From positions 5,676,001 to 5,740,000 of the forward strand of contig NZ_CP023747.1 of assembly GCF_008704995.1 (NCBI RefSeq): a stretch of 64,000 nt of DNA. Direction: 5' to 3'. This stretch comes from Streptomyces nodosus (GTDB taxonomy: Bacteria; Actinomycetota; Actinomycetes; Streptomycetales; Streptomycetaceae). Shown here in pieces: positions 60,373 through 64,000 of this stretch. Each line of letters begins with the position of its first letter. The first letter of the stretch is position 1. The notes beneath the pieces were generated by a model, which made no database searches, was not told where the DNA came from, and was given only the letters and a program-made list of their open reading frames with translations. The position numbers and the translations under genes are program-made.

Positions 60373-61140
60373 TCAGCCGCCGAAGGCGGTGCTGGCCTCG
60401 TCGGCGGCCTCTCTGACCAGCTCGGTGAGGCGTTCGGCCGCGCGGGAGACGCGGTGGGCCGGGCCGATGACGGTCAGCGAGGCGGCGACGCTGCCCGCCT
60501 GGAAGACCGGGGCGGCGATGGCCGTGACGGCCTCGTCATACTCTCCGTGGCTGACGCTGACACCGTCCCGCCGTACCTCCGCATAGCGCTCGAGGAGGAC
60601 GTCGTAATCGGTGACGGTGTGCTCGTTGAAGCGCTGCAGCGGGCTGGCGCCGAACAGCTGGCGCAGCTCGGGCTCCCGATAGTGGGCGAAGATCGCGTGG
60701 CCGGAGGCCCCGGCGTGGCCGGGCATCAGGGCGCCGATGATCGCGGTGTAGCGGACGGGTCCGGTGCCGTCCACGGCGGCGGCGCAGCGGTAGCCGCTGC
60801 CGTGCGGGACGTTGAGGACCACGCTCTCCCCGGTCTCGCGCAGCAGCCGGGCGAGCACGGGCCGGACCAGGGAGGGCAGCACGCCGCTGTGCTCGCCGAC
60901 CCGGGCCAGCCGTGACACCGAGGGGCCCAGGCGGTAGCGACGGGTGGTGGCGTCGCACATCAGAAAGCCGCGGGCGGTGAGCGTGGTGAGCAGCCGCTGT
61001 GCGACGGCCTTGTCCCAGCCATGCTCCCGGGCCAGTTCGGTCACGCCCCACTCGGGGCGCCGCTCGGTGAAGGAGAGCAGTGCGCTCAGCGCTCGGTCGA
61101 CGCTCTGCAGCACCCCTTTCGGGGATTCCGCCTCGGTCAT
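60373..61140 (-). CDS. IclR-family regulator
   Basis: The 255-residue protein has the IclR winged helix (GVTELAREHGWDKAVAQRLL) and effector domain (VVLNVPHGSGYRCAAAVDG, MPGHAGASGHAIFAHY, VSVSHGEYDEAVTAIAAPVF). ATG 61140 has AAGGAG about 9 bases upstream. A perfect palindrome lies 54 bases before the start, so it probably regulates itself and the transporter-peptidase genes that follow on the same strand. Confidence 0.9.
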   Translation of the reverse strand: MTEAESPKGVLQSVDRALSALLSFTERRPEWGVTELAREHGWDKAVAQRLLTTLTARGFLMCDATTRRYRLGPSVSRLARVGEHSGVLPSLVRPVLARLLRETGESVVLNVPHGSGYRCAAAVDGTGPVRYTAIIGALMPGHAGASGHAIFAHYREPELRQLFGASPLQRFNEHTVTDYDVLLERYAEVRRDGVSVSHGEYDEAVTAIAAPVFQAGSVAASLTVIGPAHRVSRAAERLTELVREAADEASTAFGG

Positions 61141-61193
61141 GGAACCCGCTCTCCTTGCTCTCCTCGGCCGGTATACGTCCACCGGACGGTGCG

Positions 61194-61218
61194 CTCAGCG
61201 CAACACCGTTGCGCTGAG
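61194..61218. promoter_or_regulatory. Perfect 25-bp palindrome, probable IclR operator
   Basis: CTCAGCGCAAC and GTTGCGCTGAG are exact 11-base inverted arms around ACC. It lies in the promoter region of the IclR gene (start 61140) and not after a gene on the same strand, so an operator is more likely than a terminator. Confidence 0.7.
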
Positions 61219-61361
61219 TGGCGAGAACTATGGCCAGTGAGTCCGCGGGAGTCAATACCTTCCGGAAGTGGAGTCGAGGATTGTCTTCGATGCATTCGCG
61301 TCAAATGCGACCATAACGGATCGGCGGTGCATGGCATGGACAGGTCCGCCAGCACTACTGG

Positions 61362-61619
61362 CTAGCCCTGGCGGACCCCGCTGCGGTCGCGCCGGGTGCG
61401 CCGGCGGCGGCGCAGCCAGTCACCGGCTTCTCCCACGGCGGCCAGCAGCGCCCCGGAGGCGATGCAGGCTATGAGGCTCGGGGGCCGGTTCAGGCCCTGG
61501 GACAGCAGCCAGAGGGCGAGTGCCAGGGCGCCCCACCAGAGAACGATCGAGATGATCTCCGACAGCCATCGCGGCAGGCGGTCCATGACCTCCGGCCGCC
61601 ACCGCGGGAGACCGCTCAT
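61362..61619 (-). CDS. Small membrane protein
   Basis: The 85-residue product has two predicted membrane segments (IISIVLWWGALALALWLLSQ and SLIACIASGALLAAVGEAG) and a very basic tail (WLRRRRRTRRDRSG). ATG 61619 overlaps the upstream gene by 4 bases (ATGA). It resembles no family I know; it may support a membrane complex with the two genes upstream. Confidence 0.65.
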   Translation of the reverse strand: MSGLPRWRPEVMDRLPRWLSEIISIVLWWGALALALWLLSQGLNRPPSLIACIASGALLAAVGEAGDWLRRRRRTRRDRSGVRQG

Positions 61620-61912
61620 GACGCGCTGCTCGCGGTGCTGCGGGTCGCCATCGCCAGCAGCACGCATCCGGCCACCGCCGCCATGCCTCCGATGGCGGTC
61701 GCGGTCAGGGTGACCGAGTCGGGGGCGCCCGCCAGACGGGGAACCGCATTGAGCGGTGCGGCGGCGTAGATCGCCAGCAGGGCCCAGCCCACCGGCCGTA
61801 TCGGTGCCGGTCGGGTCCGTATCCGGTCCGGCACCCGGCCGGTCACCAGGGCCACTCCGGCCGGCAGCAGGGTAAGGGTGGCGAGGGCGAGGGCGGTCCA
61901 TTGCCAGAACAT
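61616..61912 (-). CDS. Small membrane protein
   Basis: The 98-residue product has three predicted membrane segments (TALALATLTLLPAGVALVTG, VGWALLAIYAAAPLNAVP, ATAIGGMAAVAGCVLLAMAT). It is coupled by a 4-base overlap to the next gene. Family not recognised. Confidence 0.65.
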   Translation of the reverse strand: MFWQWTALALATLTLLPAGVALVTGRVPDRIRTRPAPIRPVGWALLAIYAAAPLNAVPRLAGAPDSVTLTATAIGGMAAVAGCVLLAMATRSTASSAS

Positions 61913-62053
61913 CGTCGATCAGGGCTCCTGTGCTGTTCTGCCGTTCCCGCGCGGTCGGCCGCAACGGCTGGATGTGAGGGTGACGGATCCGGACGGCGGA
62001 TCCTCGATGCGGTGCGGCCGGTGCGGCGGGTGCAGCGGGTGCGGCCGGCGCGG

Positions 62054-62461
62054 TCACTTCGTGGGAGGCCGGCCGCTCCCGGTCGACGCGGCGGCCTGCT
62101 CCCGCACGGCACGGCGGGGAAACCGCAGCCGCGCACACACGCCGAAGACCACCAGCGCGACAAGGACACCGGCCTCGATCGCCACGGCGTCGGCGGACAG
62201 CCGGTCCAGGTGCGGCCGTAGCTCGTCGGTCAGGAGGAACGCGGTGACCGAGCCGGTCACCGCGGCGGCCGAGCCGGCGAACCAGAACCGGTGCCGGGTC
62301 CAGAACCACTGGCTCAGGATCATGACCGCCGCTGGGGGCAGGGACTGGTCCCGGCCTCCCCAGAGGGACAGGATCCCCCAGGCCACAGCGGACATCGCCG
62401 AGCAGCCCAGCAGGACCCACACCGCCTCACGCCACTCCACCGGCTGAGTCTCGCCCGCCAT
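62054..62461 (-). CDS. Small membrane protein
   Basis: The 135-residue product has three or four hydrophobic segments (AVWVLLGCSAMSAVAWGILS, FWFAGSAAAVTGSVTAFLL, AIEAGVLVALVVFGVCARL) and a basic C-terminus. ATG 62461 follows GGGGAGG. It is upstream of two other small membrane-protein genes on the same strand and downstream of an ABC exporter. Function unknown. Confidence 0.65.
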   Translation of the reverse strand: MAGETQPVEWREAVWVLLGCSAMSAVAWGILSLWGGRDQSLPPAAVMILSQWFWTRHRFWFAGSAAAVTGSVTAFLLTDELRPHLDRLSADAVAIEAGVLVALVVFGVCARLRFPRRAVREQAAASTGSGRPPTK

Positions 62462-62642
62462 GCCGCCTCCCCTTCCCGGGTACCGACATTCAGCCACAGT
62501 CGGCACCTTCGCGGCCATGCCGGGCCCCAGCACGATCGGTGTGCGCTTCCCTGCCCGATGACGGCAAGGTACCGCCGGGCGCCGACGCCTTTGGGACGCC
62601 TTCGGGGGCGGCAGCGCATCAGTGGCGGTCCGCGACCAGCCA

Positions 62643-62667
62643 GGGCGCGGACCGGTCGTCCGCGCCC
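62643..62667 (-). terminator. Terminator after the ABC exporter gene
   Basis: GGGCGCGGAC and GTCCGCGCCC form a perfect 10-bp stem with a five-base loop, 23 bases after the stop at 62690 on the minus strand. Confidence 0.75.
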
Positions 62668-62689
62668 CGGTGCTGCCGGACTCCGGGGA

Positions 62690-64000
62690 TCACCGGTCCT
62701 GGGAGAGGGCGAGCAGCTCGGCGAACGTCCCGTTGGCGCGGACCAGGTCGTCGTAACGGCCCTGTTCGGTGATGCGGCCCTGCTCCATGACGACGATGTG
62801 GTCGGCCACCCGGGTGTTCTCCAGCCGGTGGGTGACCACGATGGTGATCCGGTCCGCGGCGATCGCCTTGATCCTCTCGAAGATCTGGTGTTCGCCGCGC
62901 GGGTCCATCTGTGACGTCGGTTCGTCCAGGATCAGCAGCGGTGTCCGGCGGTACAGGGCGCGACCGCAGGCGAGCCGCTGCCACTGGCCGCCGGACAGTT
63001 CGACGCCTCCGAAGAGCTCCCGGGCGAGCAGGGTGTCGAGCTGTCGCGGCAGCCGCTCGATGGCGCCGCGCATGCCGACGGCGTCGACGGCCTCCCAGAC
63101 GGGAGCGTCGTCCCAGCTCCTGGGCTGTCCGAGGGTGATGTTCTCCCGTGCGCGCAGCGGCCAGGTGGCGAAGTTCTGCGGCACCAGGGCCGCTCGGGCC
63201 CAGACCGAGTCGGGCGCCGCCCGGGCCAGGTCGGTGCCGTCCCACAGCACCCGTCCCTTGTCGGCGAGCAGGATTCCGGTGATCAGCCTGGTCAGGGTGG
63301 ACTTGCCGGAGCCGTTCTCGCCCACCACGGCCAGGATCTTCCCGCGGCGCAGAGTGAGGGAGACACCGGCCACGGCCGGTTCCTCCTTGCCGGGGTAGCG
63401 GTAGACGACCTCGTCGAGCCGGATCTCGTCGACGCGGGAGGGGATGACCGCCTCCCCGCGCCGGGGCGCCCGCTTCCCGGCGAGGTCGAGGAAGGAGCGC
63501 ATATCGGCGAGGTAGAGCGAGGTGTGGAACAACGCCGCCCCGTAGACGACCAGTTGGGAGAGCGCGCCGAGCGTGGTCTGCACGGCGACCACGGCGGTGG
63601 CGGCGATGGGCAGTGCGACGCGGCCGGTGCCGGCGAGCCAGGCCAGCGTCGCCCAGGTCGCCAGCAGGAACAGCCCGCCCACGGCGGAGGTGGACAGAAC
63701 GATACGGAGCATCCGCGGCGCGGCGGTCAGGGTGCGCTCGTCGATGCGCCGGGACAGGGTCCGGTACCAGTAGATGAGATAGCCGGTCATGCCGTTGGCG
63801 CGGACCTCGTCACTGTGGCGCGGGTCGGTGGCCCACCAGCGCATCATGCCGCGCACATTGCGGTCGCCCACATTGGCGTAGTGCGTCTCGTAGTCCACGC
63901 GGGCGCAGAGCACCGCACCCAGGCCGGCCGGGAGCACGGCGAGCAGCAGCAGCGGGAGCATCAGCCAGTGCAGTGCGGTGATCACACCGCCCGCGGCGAC
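62690..64000 (-). CDS. ABC exporter (fused membrane and ATPase domains), 5' end outside window
   Basis: The visible 437 codons cover the later part of a membrane domain (ATWATLAWLAGTGRVALPI) and a full nucleotide-binding domain: Walker A GENGSGKST, Q-loop LVPQNFATWPL, signature LSGGQWQR, Walker B PLLILDEPTSQMD and H-loop VVTHRL. The Q-loop followed by FATWPL and the GQW signature resemble exporters of RiPP and other natural-product clusters. The reading frame is open to the window edge, so the start is not seen. Confidence 0.88.
   Translation of the reverse strand, partial: VAAGGVITALHWLMLPLLLLAVLPAGLGAVLCARVDYETHYANVGDRNVRGMMRWWATDPRHSDEVRANGMTGYLIYWYRTLSRRIDERTLTAAPRMLRIVLSTSAVGGLFLLATWATLAWLAGTGRVALPIAATAVVAVQTTLGALSQLVVYGAALFHTSLYLADMRSFLDLAGKRAPRRGEAVIPSRVDEIRLDEVVYRYPGKEEPAVAGVSLTLRRGKILAVVGENGSGKSTLTRLITGILLADKGRVLWDGTDLARAAPDSVWARAALVPQNFATWPLRARENITLGQPRSWDDAPVWEAVDAVGMRGAIERLPRQLDTLLARELFGGVELSGGQWQRLACGRALYRRTPLLILDEPTSQMDPRGEHQIFERIKAIAADRITIVVTHRLENTRVADHIVVMEQGRITEQGRYDDLVRANGTFAELLALSQDR

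Noticed and set aside
1..64000. CRISPR arrays, tRNA and rRNA genes
   Set aside because: No regularly spaced repeat array and no tRNA cloverleaf or rRNA sequence could be found by eye; the tandem repeats present are short and contiguous.

Overview
The window is high-GC DNA with a strong third-position GC bias and typical Streptomyces gene families: DUF397, a pSAM2-type integrative element, a mycothiol-dependent isomerase, CebR operators with secreted cellulases, and an IclR/TetR-rich catabolic island. The many decayed insertion sequences and broken genes in the first 9 kb suggest an accessory region of a Streptomyces chromosome. Species cannot be told from sequence alone.

Layout. 0-1.7 kb holds scrambled transposase debris (IS3, IS5-like and IS630-like). 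2.0-5.6 kb holds two paralogous small secreted four-cysteine proteins around a three-gene ABC transporter; both small genes share a promoter-proximal box and a hairpin leader. 6.2-9.3 kb is a graveyard: a pSAM2-type element reduced to rep, xis tail and int pseudogenes, a broken hypothetical gene pair, a small membrane protein and an RHS fragment. 9.3-22.4 kb contains a Tat-exported metallo-beta-lactamase-fold lipoprotein and an aromatic catabolic island: a meta-cleavage operon (hydroxylase, extradiol dioxygenase, C-C hydrolase, hydratase, aldolase, acetaldehyde dehydrogenase) with a divergent TetR regulator, then an IclR regulator divergent from a complete gentisate operon (dioxygenase, fumarylpyruvate hydrolase, maleylpyruvate isomerase, 3-hydroxybenzoate 6-hydroxylase). 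22.4-24.8 kb encodes a P-type ATPase. 25.3-30.6 kb is an RHS polymorphic toxin with a nuclease-like tip and an adjacent SUKH immunity gene, followed by a dead methyltransferase fused to an ATPase-like C-terminal fragment.

32.7-34.5 kb is an unusual pair of a HEAT-repeat protein and a MerR-HEAT fusion with a MerR-type operator. 34.6-37.6 kb is a second ABC locus paralogous to the first, again preceded by a hairpin and a small candidate peptide gene. 37.8-42.9 kb has a membrane protein, a TetR/VOC/SDR group and a MarR/SDR pair. 43.2-45.6 kb encodes a GH12 endoglucanase and an AA10 lytic polysaccharide monooxygenase, both with CBM2 domains, the first behind two CebR boxes. 45.7-55.9 kb has an alpha/beta-hydrolase-like protein, a five-gene Dpp/Opp-type ABC importer, small WhiJ-neighbourhood genes, a YoeB toxin scrap, a NiCoT nickel/cobalt permease, a CobW/COG0523 GTPase and a cysteine-free ribosomal protein L32; this looks like a metal-homeostasis neighbourhood with Zur-like boxes. 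56-61.2 kb is a peptide/amino-compound group (proline iminopeptidase-like hydrolase, M29-like peptidase, OPT-type transporter, IclR regulator with a perfect 25-bp palindrome). 61.3-64 kb has three small membrane proteins and a truncated ABC exporter.

The most novel-looking system is the pair of paralogous ABC loci with their small-protein genes, shared leaders and conserved hairpins between peptide gene and transporter. All family assignments are from reading motifs; no database search was possible.
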